A DNA stretch of 64,000 bases from positions 1,798,001 through 1,862,000 of the forward strand of contig CAVTXI010000012.1 in assembly GCA_963738615.1 (NCBI GenBank), in the 5' to 3' direction. Numbering within the stretch: position 1 is the first letter of the stretch; every line of letters starts with the position of its first letter. This DNA is from CAVTWY01 sp963738615 (GTDB lineage: Bacteria > Pseudomonadota > Gammaproteobacteria > Burkholderiales > Burkholderiaceae_C). Below the pieces are notes generated by a model, which was not told where the DNA came from, made no database searches, and was given only the letters and a program-made list of their open reading frames with translations. The translations under genes were made by a program, and so were the position numbers. Below, piece after piece: positions 37,277 to 46,649 of the stretch.

Positions 37277-38011
37277 TCAGTGCTGCAGGATCTTCGACAG
37301 GAATTCCTTCGCCCGCGGCGTGCGCGCGTTCGGGTCGCCGAAGAATTCGTCCTTCTTGCAGTCTTCGACGATCTTGCCCGCGTCCATGAAGATCACGCGG
37401 TGGCTGACCTTCTTCGCGAAGCCCATCTCGTGCGTGACGACCATCATCGTCATGCCCTCTTGCGCCAGCTTGACCATCACGTCGAGCACCTCGCCGACCA
37501 TCTCGGGGTCGAGGGCGGAGGTCGGCTCGTCGAACAGCATCACGATCGGGTCCATCGACAGCGCGCGCGCGATCGCCACGCGCTGCTGCTGGCCGCCAGA
37601 CAGCTGGCCGGGGAACTTGTCCTTGTGCGCCATCAGGCCCACGCGGTCGAGCATCTTCAGCCCGCGCGCGGTCGCGTCGTCCTTGCTGCGGTTCAGCACC
37701 TTGATCTGCGCGATCGTCAGGTTCTCGGTCACGATGAGGTGCGGGAACAGCTCGAAGTGCTGGAACACCATGCCCACGCGCGAGCGCAGCTTCGGCAGGT
37801 CGGTCTTCGGGTCGGCGATCGAGATGCCGTCGACGACGATGTCGCCCTTCTGGAAGGGCTCGAGCGCGTTGACGGTTTTGATCAGCGTCGACTTGCCGCT
37901 GCCGGAAGGGCCGCAGACGACGACGACCTCGCCCTTCTTGATGCTGGTGGTGCAGTCGGTCAGCACCTGGAAGGCGCCGTACCACTTGCTGACGTTCTTG
38001 ATGTCGATCAT
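37277..38011 (-). CDS. gltL: glutamate/aspartate ABC transporter ATP-binding protein
   Basis: The 244-residue ATPase starts MIDIKNVSKWYGAFQVLTDC. It has Walker A GPSGSGKST (residues about 34-42), Q-loop VFQHFELFPHL, signature LSGGQQQRVAIARALSMDP, Walker B VMLFDEPTSALDPE and H-switch VVTHEMGFA. It belongs to the GlnQ/GltL polar amino-acid group. It drives uptake with GltJ/GltK membrane proteins and GltI binding protein encoded just upstream. The longer open frame on the same strand (to 38665) is gltK read through a frameshift and was not used. Confidence 0.95.
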   Translation of the reverse strand: MIDIKNVSKWYGAFQVLTDCTTSIKKGEVVVVCGPSGSGKSTLIKTVNALEPFQKGDIVVDGISIADPKTDLPKLRSRVGMVFQHFELFPHLIVTENLTIAQIKVLNRSKDDATARGLKMLDRVGLMAHKDKFPGQLSGGQQQRVAIARALSMDPIVMLFDEPTSALDPEMVGEVLDVMVKLAQEGMTMMVVTHEMGFAKKVSHRVIFMDAGKIVEDCKKDEFFGDPNARTPRAKEFLSKILQH

Positions 38012-38028
38012 GGGCGGTCCTGGTGGTC

Positions 38029-38696
38029 CTAGCGAATGATCGCGATCTTCTTCTGAAGGCGCTTCACGATCATCGACAGCGTGAAGCAGATGATGAAGTA
38101 GACGACTGCGGCGACCAGGTACGTCTCGACCGGCCGGTTGAAGTTCTTGCCCGCGACCTCGAAGCCCTTCAGCAGATCGTAGGCACCGATGGCATACACC
38201 AGCGATGTGTCCTGGAACAGGATGATCGTCTGCGTCAGCAGCACCGGCAGCATGTTGCGGAAGGCTTGCGGCAGCACCACCAGCTTCATCGTCTGCGCGT
38301 AGGTCATGCCCACCGCGTAGCCGGCCTGCGCCTGCCCTCGCGGCACGCTCTGGATGCCGGCGCGCATGATTTCGGAGTAGTAGGCGGCTTCGAACAACGT
38401 GAAGGTGACGATGGCCGACCACTCCGCGCCGAGTCGGCTTGCCGATCAACAGTGGGATCAGCAGGAAGAACCACAAGATCACCATCACCAGCGGAATGCT
38501 GCGCATGGTGTTCACATAGGCCGCCGCCGGAAGCTCGAGCCACTTCTTGCCCGACAACCGCATCAGCGCCAGCAGCGTGCCGATGACGATGCCGCCGATC
38601 ATCGCGATGACGGTCAGCTGCAACCGAAAACAGCAGCCCCTTGACGATGAAGCTGCCAACAACACCCCAGTTCAGGAAAGCGAAGTCGAGGTTCAT
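38029..38696 (-). CDS. gltK: glutamate/aspartate ABC transporter permease GltK (two apparent indels)
   Basis: The joined frames read MNLDFAFLNWGVVGSFIVKG LLFSV, QLTVIAMIGGIVIGTLLALM, YVNTMRSIPLVMVILWFFLL, then FEAAYYSEIMRAGIQSVPRG Q (the EAA loop contacting the ATPase), MLPVLLTQTIILFQDTSLVY and the last helix YFIICFTLSMIVKRLQKKI. This is a normal GltK of about 222 residues. The 668-bp span is two bases too long: one extra base sits near 38623 (before QLTVIAM) and one near 38435 (in the GKP-LGAEW region). Both look like insertion errors. The start overlaps the gltJ stop by 4 bp. Confidence 0.93.
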
Positions 38697-39434
38697 TTCG
38701 ACGCTCCTGACGTGCCCGGAATGCGCATCCTGTTTTCGATGAACAGGGCGATCCGGTTGATCAGCGAAGGCCGAGACGAAATACAGCGCCGTCACCGCGA
38801 GGTAGATCTCGACGCCGCGCGAGGTTTCTTCCTGCGCCTGCATCGCGAACATCGTCAGCTCGGCGATCGACACCGCGAAGGCGACCGACGAGTTCTTGAT
38901 GATGTTCATGCTCTCGCTGGTCAGCGGCGGAATGACGATGCGGAAGGCGTTCGGCAGCAGCACGTGGCGATAGGTCTGCGCCAGCGTCAGCCCCATCGCC
39001 AAGCCGGCCATGCGCTGCCCGCTGGGCAGACTCTGAATGCCCGCCCTCACCTGCTCGGCGATGCGCGCGCTGGTAAAGAAACCCAGCGCGAAGACCACGA
39101 GGATGAAGCTGGGGAAGTTCTTCAGCGGCGTGATGATCGACGGCACCACGTGGTACCACAGGAAGATCTGGACCAGCAGCGGGATGTTGCGGAAGAGCTC
39201 GGTCCACGCGTCGCCGATGAACGCGAGCTTCTTGTTCGGCAGCGTGCGCAAGATGCCCATCAACGAGCCGACCAGCAGCGCGACGATGAGCGCCAGCACC
39301 GCCACCGACAGCGTCCAACCCCACGCCGACAGCATCCACTGAAGGTAGGTGGTGTCGCCGTCCTTGCCGAAGCAGCCTTGCGCCACTTCACTCGAAACGG
39401 TGTCTTTGCAGAAGACTTGCCAGTCCCAGGCCAA
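38693..39434 (-). CDS. gltJ: glutamate/aspartate ABC transporter permease GltJ (one apparent indel)
   Basis: MAWDWQVFCKDTVSSEVAQG is followed by a periplasmic loop and helices (WGWTLSVAVLALIVALLVGS), WTELFRNIPLLVQIFLWYHVV (HisM-type permease motif) and SARIAEQVRAGIQSLPSGQR MAGLAMG (EAA loop). Next come PPLTSESMNIIKNSSVAFAVSIAELT and a last helix YFVSAF that continues as LINRIALFIENRMRIPGTSGASK after removing one extra base near 38766. The length is about 246 residues, typical of GltJ. It heads gltJKL and is separated from gltI by a hairpin. Confidence 0.93.
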
Positions 39435-39468
39435 AGGTTCAGCTCCTCATCAACGTGCAGCGGACAAC

Positions 39469-39498
39469 AAAAAAGCGCGTCACCTCTCGGTAACGCGC
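39469..39498 (-). terminator. Rho-independent hairpin between gltI and gltJ
   Basis: On the minus strand GCGCGTTACC is followed by GAGA and the near-perfect complement GGTGACGCGC, then TTTTTT. It sits just after the gltI stop. A partial terminator here would leave more gltI mRNA than gltJKL, fitting the excess of binding protein these transporters need. Confidence 0.7.
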
Positions 39499-39557
39499 CC
39501 GCAGCCTAGGCCGCCCCGGTTCCGCTGTCATGCGGGTAATCCGGGGCGCAGCAGGGT

Positions 39558-40457
39558 TTACTTCTTCGCGTAGTCCTCGGCCGGCTTGTCGGTCGGGTTC
39601 ATCCACGCGTCCTTGGTGGCCGCGCTCAACGCCAGGCCCACCTTGGTGTTGGTCGGCGGGATCGGTTGGTTGAACCACTTGTCATACAGCTTCTCGAGGT
39701 CCCCCGACTTCATCATTGCCTTGATGCTGTCGTCGGCGGCCTTCTTGAACGCTGCATCGTCTTTACGCATCATGATCGCGATGGGCTCGACCGCGATGAC
39801 TTCGCCCACGATCTTGTAATCGGCCGGTGCCTTCGACTTGCTGATCAGGCCGGCCAGGATCGCACCGTCCATCACGAAGGCGTCGGCGCGGCCGGATTCG
39901 AGCAGCAGGAAGCTGTCGGCGTGGTCCTTGCCGAACACTTCCTCGAAGTTCACGCTGTTGGCTTTCTCGTGTTTGCGCAGCAGCTGAACCGACGTCGTGC
40001 CGGTGGTCGTGGCGACCTTCTTGCCCGCCAGTTGCGCCAGCGAGGTGATGCCCGAAGCGCCCTTGGCGGCGATGCGCACTTCCTCGACGTAGGTCGTGAC
40101 GGCGAAGGCCACGTCTTTCTGGCGCGTGGCGTTGTTCGTGGTGGAACCGCACTCGATGTCGACGGTACCGTTCTGTATCAGCGGGATGCGGTTCTGCGAC
40201 GTGACGGGCTGGTACTTCACGTCGAGCTTGGCCAGCGCCAGCGACTTCTGCACGTCGGCCAACACCCGCTGGCAGACCTCGACGTGATAGCCGGTGAACT
40301 TGCCGTCGCCCAACGTGTACGACAGTGCGCCCGACGACTCGCGAACGCCCATCGTCACCGCCCCCGAAGACTTGATCTTCGCCAGTGTGTCGTTGGCCTG
40401 GGCATGGGCCAGGCCAGTCGCGAGCAGGGCGCCAGCGGCGAGCAAAGTAAATTTCAT
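39558..40457 (-). CDS. gltI: glutamate/aspartate periplasmic binding protein
   Basis: The signal peptide MKFTLLAAGALLATGLAHA ends with an AHA|QA cleavage site. The ATG at 40457 is preceded by GAGGAG, so it is chosen over the longer frame to 40502. The mature protein has DTLAKIKSSGAVTMGVRESS, LSYTLGDGKFTGYHVEVCQR, VDIECGSTTNNATRQKDVAF and GRADAFVMDGAILAGLISKS. The SBP_bac_3 fold with S/T-x-NN-x-x-R is characteristic of glutamate/aspartate binders. It delivers substrate to GltJK in the inner membrane. The frame is intact and the length (299 residues) is normal. Confidence 0.95.
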   Translation of the reverse strand: MKFTLLAAGALLATGLAHAQANDTLAKIKSSGAVTMGVRESSGALSYTLGDGKFTGYHVEVCQRVLADVQKSLALAKLDVKYQPVTSQNRIPLIQNGTVDIECGSTTNNATRQKDVAFAVTTYVEEVRIAAKGASGITSLAQLAGKKVATTTGTTSVQLLRKHEKANSVNFEEVFGKDHADSFLLLESGRADAFVMDGAILAGLISKSKAPADYKIVGEVIAVEPIAIMMRKDDAAFKKAADDSIKAMMKSGDLEKLYDKWFNQPIPPTNTKVGLALSAATKDAWMNPTDKPAEDYAKK

Positions 40458-40505
40458 GAACGCTCCTCGATGCAGGGCACATGCGTGCCGGAAGAATGAC
40501 AACGG

Positions 40506-40511
40506 ATTCTA
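40506..40511 (-). promoter_or_regulatory. putative -10 element of gltI
   Basis: TAGAAT on the minus strand lies about 50 bp upstream of the gltI ATG, with TACCCTTAGG about 15-25 bp further upstream. The -35 match is weak. The rest of the 233-bp gap to the chemotaxis gene end shows nothing else recognisable. Confidence 0.35.
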
Positions 40512-40690
40512 GGAAACCAAGGCCTAAGGGTAGTTACCAGCATGGCGTACGTCTCCGCCATGACTCCTTGTCGACCCACACACTGAAGTCTCGAGCATCA
40601 CTTGCCGCGGCGCATCGCATCCAGATCACCTTCCCAGATGATCTTTCCACGAAGCTTCTTGATCTCGGACTGCTGCCCAAGCCGCGGGGC

Positions 40691-43555
40691 TCAAGCGGCC
40701 AGCGCGACTTCCTCTTCGCGCGCGAGAAGCTTGCGCACGACGCCGAGCAACTGCCCGTCGGTGTAGGGCTTGGTGAGGTAGTGGCTCACGCCCGCGGCTT
40801 GGGCACCGGCGCGGTGTTTGTCCGAGTCGCGCGAGGTCAACATCACGATCGGCATTTGTGAGCCGTCGGTACGCTCGCGCAACTGGCGCGTCATTTCCAG
40901 GCCATTCAGGTTCGGCATTTCGAGGTCGGTGAGCACGATGTCGGCGCGACGGCGCGTCAGCGCTTCGATCGCCTCGAGCCCGTCACGCGCGGTGCGGACT
41001 TCGTAGCCGGCGTCGGCCAGCAGTTGCGACACGGTCTTGCGCACCGAGTGGGAGTCGTCGACCACGAGCGCGCTCTTGCGCCCGGCTTCGGCGCGTCGAC
41101 GCAGCGACTGCGCCGCCTCGTCGCTGACCTGCACCGGCCGCGCCGTCAGCGCGTCGATGTCAAGCACGAAGATCACGCGGCCGTCTGCAAGCACCGCGCC
41201 GCCGGCAACGCCGGTGGCCCGTTGCAGCAGTGAGCCCGTGCCCTGCAGCACCAGTTCGCGCGTCTGGATCACACGGTCCAGCTCGAGCGCAATCTCGCCG
41301 CCGGAACCGCGCACCACCACGGTGGGACGCGTGGCGCCTTGCGCTGCGGCGTCGTCCAGTCCGACGAGCGAAGCCAGCGAACGAGCGCGCCAGCGAGCGT
41401 CGCCGTTGACGAGCATCTGACCCTCGCGCCGCAACGCCGCGGCCGGCAGTGCCTCGACGACGCGATCCATCGGCAACGCCCAGGCGCAACCGCCGGCTTC
41501 GACGATGAGCGCGTGGGCAACGCCGGTCGAGGCCGGCACGCGAATCGTAAAGACCGAGCCGGCGAAGGCCTCGGTCGAGATCTCGAGTCTGCCTTTCATC
41601 GCGCGCACGCGTTCGGCCACCACGTCCATGCCCACGCCACGGCCCGACACATCGTTGACGGTTTCTCGCGTGGAGAAGCCCGGCAGCAGGATCAGGCGCG
41701 CGATTTCGTCGCCTTCGGGCGAAGCCTCGGCGTCGATCAGACCCAGGGCCACCGCCTTGGCGTGGATCGCGGGCAGATCAAGTCCGGCGCCGTCGTCGCG
41801 GCACTGCACGCGCAGCATCGGGCCTTCACGCGCGATGTTCAGGGTGATCGTGCCGCGTGCCGGCTTGCCCAGCATTTCGCGGTATTCGGGCTCTTCGATG
41901 CCGTGATCCACCGCGTTGCGCAGCAGGTGCAGCAAGGGCTCGGTCAGGCGGTCGAGAACGCCAGTGTCCACGCGCGTGAGCTCGCCTTCGATGACGAGGT
42001 CGACCTGCTTGCCGGTGGCGTCGCACGTCTGCGCGACGTTGCGTTGCAGGCGCGGCGCGATGTGTCCGAAAGCCAGCAGACGCGTCGCCATCAACTGCGC
42101 GTGCTGTTGCTTCAGCGCGCGTTCCTGATCCAGCAGCACCGAACCGATCGCCTGCACGTCGGCACGCGCCGACTGTGAAAGGTCCTGGCCGTCAGCCAGC
42201 ATCTCGGTGGTCAGGCGGGCCAGTGTGTTCAGTTCGTTGAAGCGGTCCATTTCCAGGCTGTCGAAGCTCACGCCTTCGCTCTCGGCCTTGCTTTGCAGCG
42301 TCACGCCCTGACGGTCGATCTGCGCATGCAGCTCGCGCATGCGAACGTCGAGCGCGCGCTGGCTCGAGACCAGCTGGGCCAGGCGCGCATCGAGGCCGCG
42401 CAGCTGTTCGTTCACGCGCGCCTGCTGCACCAGGCTCTGGCCCGCGCGACGCATCAGCGTTTCGACGTGCGCTTCGTCGACGCGAATCTGCTTGCCAACG
42501 TCCGCAGTCTCACGCGGCGCCTCGGCGGCGCGCGATGGCGCCGCTGCCGACGCCGCGACCGATGGCGAAACCGACGGCGCAACCGATGGCGCAACCGGCG
42601 CCGCACTCGCCACCCGAGACACCGGCGCGGCCTGCGCGACACGATCGGGCCACGTGCCGTCGTCGATCGCACGCGCCCACGCGGTCAGCGTATGCAGATC
42701 GGCCAGCGCGTCGGCCGGGGCGTCTTCCTCGCCACGCAGCGCATACACCATCTGGTCGAGCGTCGCGGTCGCACGCGCCAGGTCGCGTGCCATCGGTGCG
42801 GGCAACTCGCACCCGTGCGCCTGCGCGAAGTCGATCAGGTCTTCGATCCGGTGCGCGAGCTTGCCCACACCGCGGATGCCAATGATGTTGCCGCTGCCTT
42901 TGAAGGTATGCGCAACCCGTTGGGCTTCGGTCAGTTCGGCGGCGTCGACCGCGCCCTGCGTCAGCGCGCGCACCATCCCTGTCAGCCGCGCCATCTGATC
43001 CGGCGCGTCGACGAGGAAGGTCTCGAGGAGGTCGGGGTCGACATCGCCAGGCACGTCGATCGACACGTCCTCGGGCTGCGGCTCGGCGAACTGCTGCACG
43101 CGGCTGGCGTCGTCGTCACGCGGCAACTCGGGCAGCGTGCACAGCTGCCGCCCAAGTTCTTCGCCAAGCTCGGGCGACAACGGTGAGGGGCCCATGCCGA
43201 TGTAATCCACCAGCCCCGCCGCCGCGTCGGCATCGCCGAAGGTTTCGAATACGGCAACGAAGGGATCGCGCCACAGCGCCAGCCAACCCAGGCCTGCGGC
43301 CATTTCGTCCGCATCGGCCAGCGCCAGCATCAAGGCGGCGTCGCGCAGTTGCTCGGTCGCCAGCGTGTGGCCCTCGAGCCCGACCATGCGCGACACCATG
43401 GCCAGTCTGTCGAAGGTCTCGGCGATCGGTGCCGCGTGTGTTTCACCAGCGGCCGGATCGCCCGAGGCCACCCACTGCGTGATCGCTGCGTCCACGTCGT
43501 CGGCAGCCTGCGCCACTTCCGAGCGCAGAACCGCTAGCAGGTCGTCGAGTTGCAT
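40691..43555 (-). CDS. chpA: ChpA/PilL-like hybrid CheA histidine kinase with receiver
   Basis: The 954-residue protein has an N-terminal helical region (residues 1-170), then an Hpt domain with phospho-acceptor AHTFKGSGNIIG (about 233-244). Next are an Ala/Pro/Ser linker with a VAPS-type repeat, a dimerisation region, an HATPase domain (HLLRNAVDHGIEEPEY; CRDDGAGLD; VSGRGVGMDVVAERV), a CheW-like regulatory domain, and a C-terminal receiver (LVVDDSHSVRKTV, phospho-Asp in VLTDLEMPNLNG, Lys in YLTKPY). It phosphorylates PilG/PilH-type regulators to control twitching. It is compact: many ChpA proteins exceed 1800 residues with several Hpt domains, and only one canonical Hpt is visible here. It is the last gene of the five-gene operon. 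Confidence 0.9.
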   Translation of the reverse strand: MQLDDLLAVLRSEVAQAADDVDAAITQWVASGDPAAGETHAAPIAETFDRLAMVSRMVGLEGHTLATEQLRDAALMLALADADEMAAGLGWLALWRDPFVAVFETFGDADAAAGLVDYIGMGPSPLSPELGEELGRQLCTLPELPRDDDASRVQQFAEPQPEDVSIDVPGDVDPDLLETFLVDAPDQMARLTGMVRALTQGAVDAAELTEAQRVAHTFKGSGNIIGIRGVGKLAHRIEDLIDFAQAHGCELPAPMARDLARATATLDQMVYALRGEEDAPADALADLHTLTAWARAIDDGTWPDRVAQAAPVSRVASAAPVAPSVAPSVSPSVAASAAAPSRAAEAPRETADVGKQIRVDEAHVETLMRRAGQSLVQQARVNEQLRGLDARLAQLVSSQRALDVRMRELHAQIDRQGVTLQSKAESEGVSFDSLEMDRFNELNTLARLTTEMLADGQDLSQSARADVQAIGSVLLDQERALKQQHAQLMATRLLAFGHIAPRLQRNVAQTCDATGKQVDLVIEGELTRVDTGVLDRLTEPLLHLLRNAVDHGIEEPEYREMLGKPARGTITLNIAREGPMLRVQCRDDGAGLDLPAIHAKAVALGLIDAEASPEGDEIARLILLPGFSTRETVNDVSGRGVGMDVVAERVRAMKGRLEISTEAFAGSVFTIRVPASTGVAHALIVEAGGCAWALPMDRVVEALPAAALRREGQMLVNGDARWRARSLASLVGLDDAAAQGATRPTVVVRGSGGEIALELDRVIQTRELVLQGTGSLLQRATGVAGGAVLADGRVIFVLDIDALTARPVQVSDEAAQSLRRRAEAGRKSALVVDDSHSVRKTVSQLLADAGYEVRTARDGLEAIEALTRRRADIVLTDLEMPNLNGLEMTRQLRERTDGSQMPIVMLTSRDSDKHRAGAQAAGVSHYLTKPYTDGQLLGVVRKLLAREEEVALAA

Positions 43556-43598
43556 GGAGAAGACCGCTGTGTTGGGACTGCTGCCGAACGCTGCCGAA

Positions 43599-46109
43599 TC
43601 AGGCCGCCACCGGCAGTTTGAATTGCGACACCGTATGCGCCAGACGGCGCGAGGTGTCCACCAGCACGGCCGTCGATCGCGTCTGCTCCGTGACGACCGA
43701 CACCGTTTGTTCCGAACCCTTGTTCAGCTTCAACACCGACAGCTGCAGTTCGCGCGCCAACAGCGACTGCTGCTCCGAGAAGCCCGCGATCTCGCGCACC
43801 ATCTTCACCAACTCGGCCGTCGTCTCTTGCGTCAGCGTCATCTGCTCACCCGCACGCTGCGCCTGCTCGGACTGCGCGACGACCTGGGTGATCAGGCGGT
43901 TCATCGTGTACAGGGTCTCGTTCGTCTCGAGCTGGATGTTGTTGACCAGCTGGCTGATCGTGGTCGTCGCTTGGCGCGAGCTCTCGGACAGCCGCTGCAC
44001 TTCCTCGGCCACCACCGCGAATCCGCGGCCCGCCTCGCCGGCCGTGGCCGCCTGCATCGAGGCGTTCATGGCCAGCATGTGCGTGCGCTCCGAGATCGTG
44101 TTGATCAGGCCCACCGCGGATGAAATTTCCTGCGAACGTTCGCCCAGGCGCTTGAAGCGCTTTTCCGTCTCCGAGATCACCTGTCGCAGCTCGTCCATGC
44201 CGCGCACCGTGGTCGACACCGTGCGCAGCGCGCTTTCCGTGGCGGAGGACGCGCGCTCGGCCGCTTCGTTCGACCGCTCCGAAAGGTTCGCGACCTGGGT
44301 CATGTGTTTCGACGCCCGCGCCAAGTCCAGCGACATGCGCTCGAGAGCTTCGCGCTCGCCCTTCGCGGTGGTGTCCACCTCGCCGGCCTGCCGGTTGACC
44401 GACTCGCTGGCCGTACGAACCTGCTCGGCGATGCCCAGCACCTCGTTCAGCGTGGCGCCGGTGGCGTCCGACAGCTGGTTGATCGACGCCGACAGCGTGC
44501 CAATCAGGTCCTCGGTGACCTCGGCGCGCACCGTCAGGTCCTTGTTGGAGAGCTGGAACACGGTCTGCAGCAACGCAATCACCGAGTTATTCAGCGTTTC
44601 GTTTTCCTTCGAAGCCTCTTCGAGCCCGGCGATGCGCTCGTCAAGCAGCTTGTCGAAGGCCCGACCCAGTTCGCCGACCTCGTCGGCCTGCTCGAGGCGG
44701 CTGCGTGCGTCGGTGCGGCCTTCGGCCACCGCGGTCACGGTCGCGTGCAGCGTATCGATCGGCTGCATGAAGCGGCGCAAGAACAACGACATCAGACCGC
44801 CCACGGCCGCCAGCACCACGATCGCGATCACGGCCGAGCGAACCAGCGTCGAACGCGACAGCTCCGCCACCGGCGCGTCGGCTTCGGCCTGCGAAATGGC
44901 GGTCACGATGCCCCAATTCAAACCCTCGATCACGAGCGGGGCATAGGCGCCCAACATCGGCACGCCGCGGAAGTCGACGAAACGCTCGACGCCGGTGCGG
45001 CCGGCCAGCGCTTCCTGCGCCGCGGTCGAGTCCGCCTTGACGGTACCAATGGTGCTTGACTTCTTGTCGATGAGCGCGCGCACGTCGGAGCTCGCAAGGT
45101 CACCCAGGCGCTGCACGAACTCGGCCTTGGCCGTCAACACATCGCGCAGGTCGGTGCGCAGCATCTTGTCGGGGCCCACCAGATAGGCGTCGCCGCTCTC
45201 GCCCAGACCGATCTTGTCCCAGGCCTTGTTGGAGTTGATGGTGGCGGTGATCTTGTCGATCGGGTACTGCATCGCCAGCACGCCGACCTGGCGGTCGCCG
45301 TCGAACAGCGGCACCGCGGCAAACGCGGCCTGGTCGTTGTACGAGGCCAGATAAGGCTCGAAGTCCGTCAGCGCGAAATCGTCGCGGCTCTTTGCGTTCT
45401 TGACGCGCAGGTAGGCCTCGGCCAGCTTCGAGCGCGCGGCGATGCCATCGGTCAGGCGCGTACCGAAGTCCAACTCCTTGAACACCGTGTAGACGACTTG
45501 GTCCGTGGCGGTGTCGATCAGGAAGATGTCATAGAACCCGAACAGCTTCTGCGCACGCTCGAAGCTCGGGTGGAACTGCGCGTGCGCGGCGTGGTAGGAC
45601 AGCGCGCCCGGCGCCGCCATCAGCTTGTCCTTCTCGCCCAGCGCATTCGGGTTGGCGATGATGTATTCGTGCTGCAGCACGGCCGCGTTGGCGTCCCGGG
45701 CGTCGACCAACGCCGTCAGGTCGGGCGACTTGCCGGGGTTGCGACGCGCGAACTCGGCGCCGAACGTACTGTTTACATAGTCGAGCATGGCCTGGCGCTG
45801 GGCGGCAGGGTTCGCCGTTTTGGCGCCTTCGCGCGCCGCGCCCTGGAACGTGGTGCCCAGTCGCGCCATCGCGTCGACGCTGCTGCGAGTCGCGCCCAGC
45901 GCGCGCAGCGCAGCGACGCGGCCTTGGATCTCGTCGCGCAGTTGCTGCGACTTCTGGTCTCGCAGCGCCGAGAGCTGCGTCTGGAATTGGGCTTCCACGG
46001 TCTGGCTCGACAGCGACGTCGCGCCTTGCCACAGCAGGCCGGCAGTCAAGGCCAGCGGGACCAGAGTCAGCGCCGCAGCGCCGACCAACAGCTTTTGTCC
46101 GATCTTCAT
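43599..46109 (-). CDS. pilJ: PilJ-like methyl-accepting chemotaxis protein
   Basis: The 836-residue inner-membrane receptor starts with an N-terminal helix (KLLVGAAALTLVPLALTAGL LW). A large periplasmic sensor of about 370 residues follows, with Cache-like sequence (FYDIFLIDTATDQVVYTVFK, SYNDQAAFAAVPLFDGDRQVGVLAMQYP, GDAYLVGPD). Then come a second helix (SAVIAIVVLAAVGGLMSLFL), HAMP (QPIDTLHATVTAVAEGRTDA) and a signalling domain with the PilJ-type hairpin NASMQAATAGEAGRGFAVVA EEVQRLSESS. It senses an unknown cue and feeds the ChpA-like kinase through the CheW-like protein. The start overlaps the upstream CheW gene by 4 bp. The double-Cache-like sensor is larger than in Pseudomonas PilJ. Confidence 0.9.
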   Translation of the reverse strand: MKIGQKLLVGAAALTLVPLALTAGLLWQGATSLSSQTVEAQFQTQLSALRDQKSQQLRDEIQGRVAALRALGATRSSVDAMARLGTTFQGAAREGAKTANPAAQRQAMLDYVNSTFGAEFARRNPGKSPDLTALVDARDANAAVLQHEYIIANPNALGEKDKLMAAPGALSYHAAHAQFHPSFERAQKLFGFYDIFLIDTATDQVVYTVFKELDFGTRLTDGIAARSKLAEAYLRVKNAKSRDDFALTDFEPYLASYNDQAAFAAVPLFDGDRQVGVLAMQYPIDKITATINSNKAWDKIGLGESGDAYLVGPDKMLRTDLRDVLTAKAEFVQRLGDLASSDVRALIDKKSSTIGTVKADSTAAQEALAGRTGVERFVDFRGVPMLGAYAPLVIEGLNWGIVTAISQAEADAPVAELSRSTLVRSAVIAIVVLAAVGGLMSLFLRRFMQPIDTLHATVTAVAEGRTDARSRLEQADEVGELGRAFDKLLDERIAGLEEASKENETLNNSVIALLQTVFQLSNKDLTVRAEVTEDLIGTLSASINQLSDATGATLNEVLGIAEQVRTASESVNRQAGEVDTTAKGEREALERMSLDLARASKHMTQVANLSERSNEAAERASSATESALRTVSTTVRGMDELRQVISETEKRFKRLGERSQEISSAVGLINTISERTHMLAMNASMQAATAGEAGRGFAVVAEEVQRLSESSRQATTTISQLVNNIQLETNETLYTMNRLITQVVAQSEQAQRAGEQMTLTQETTAELVKMVREIAGFSEQQSLLARELQLSVLKLNKGSEQTVSVVTEQTRSTAVLVDTSRRLAHTVSQFKLPVAA

Positions 46110-46645
46110 GGTGTGGGGTCGCCGGGCGCGGCGCGTTCAGTTGTGGGTTGATGTTGCGAGTTCAGATCTTGGGCAATCGCCGCCAGCAGCGCGGCACCGT
46201 CCAGCACGGGCGTTTCGGGTTCATCGAGGACGCCGCCCATCGCCACCGCGGCCAGGCGCGGCGCCAGCGCAGACACGTCGGCTGCGCGCACGCGCACCAA
46301 GCGCGGCAGGCCGCTGAACAACAGCGCCAACGTGTCGCTGCCTTGGCCGCCCAGCAGCAGCTTCAGGTCGCGCCGCGCAACGCTGGTCATGTCGCCCTGA
46401 CCGCACCACGCGGCCAGGTCGACGACCGGTGTGATCGCACCGTCGACGTTGGCGGCACCGGCCAGCCAGACGGGCGCCTGCGGCACCGGGGTCAGGTCCG
46501 GGCAGTCGACCGCGGCGCGAGCCCACCCGTGCGGCAGGGCCACGCGCAGGGCGCCGCACTGCACCGCCAGCGCGCGCGGCAACGCAGCCGCGGCGTCGCC
46601 CCTGGGTGCCGCGACCAGCGCATCGATCGTGGCGGTGTCAGTCAT
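46106..46645 (-). CDS. pilI: PilI-like CheW coupling protein
   Basis: From MTDTATIDALVAAPRG the protein is about 179 residues. It shows a CheW-type beta barrel (ALAVQCGALRVALPHGWARA, PDLTPVPQAPVWLAGAANVDGAITPVVDLAAWCG, DLKLLLGGQGSDTLALLFSG). The pattern G-A-x-N-V-x-G-x-I-x-P-V-x-D-L is the CheW core. It links the PilJ-like receptor with the ChpA-like kinase. The start at 46645 is chosen rather than 46711, because the longer frame runs into the upstream response-regulator gene. Sequence divergence from canonical CheW is high, as usual for PilI. Confidence 0.82.
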   Translation of the reverse strand: MTDTATIDALVAAPRGDAAAALPRALAVQCGALRVALPHGWARAAVDCPDLTPVPQAPVWLAGAANVDGAITPVVDLAAWCGQGDMTSVARRDLKLLLGGQGSDTLALLFSGLPRLVRVRAADVSALAPRLAAVAMGGVLDEPETPVLDGAALLAAIAQDLNSQHQPTTERAAPGDPTP

Positions 46646-46649
46646 GGCG

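Noticed and set aside
35840..38032. 730-codon plus-strand open frame
   Set aside because: Runs opposite both the lipoprotein and gltL; its sequence mirrors them and has no domain of its own.
37277..38665. 462-residue fusion of permease and ATPase
   Set aside because: It is a frame-shifted read-through of the second half of gltK into gltL; a separate GltL start exists at 38011.
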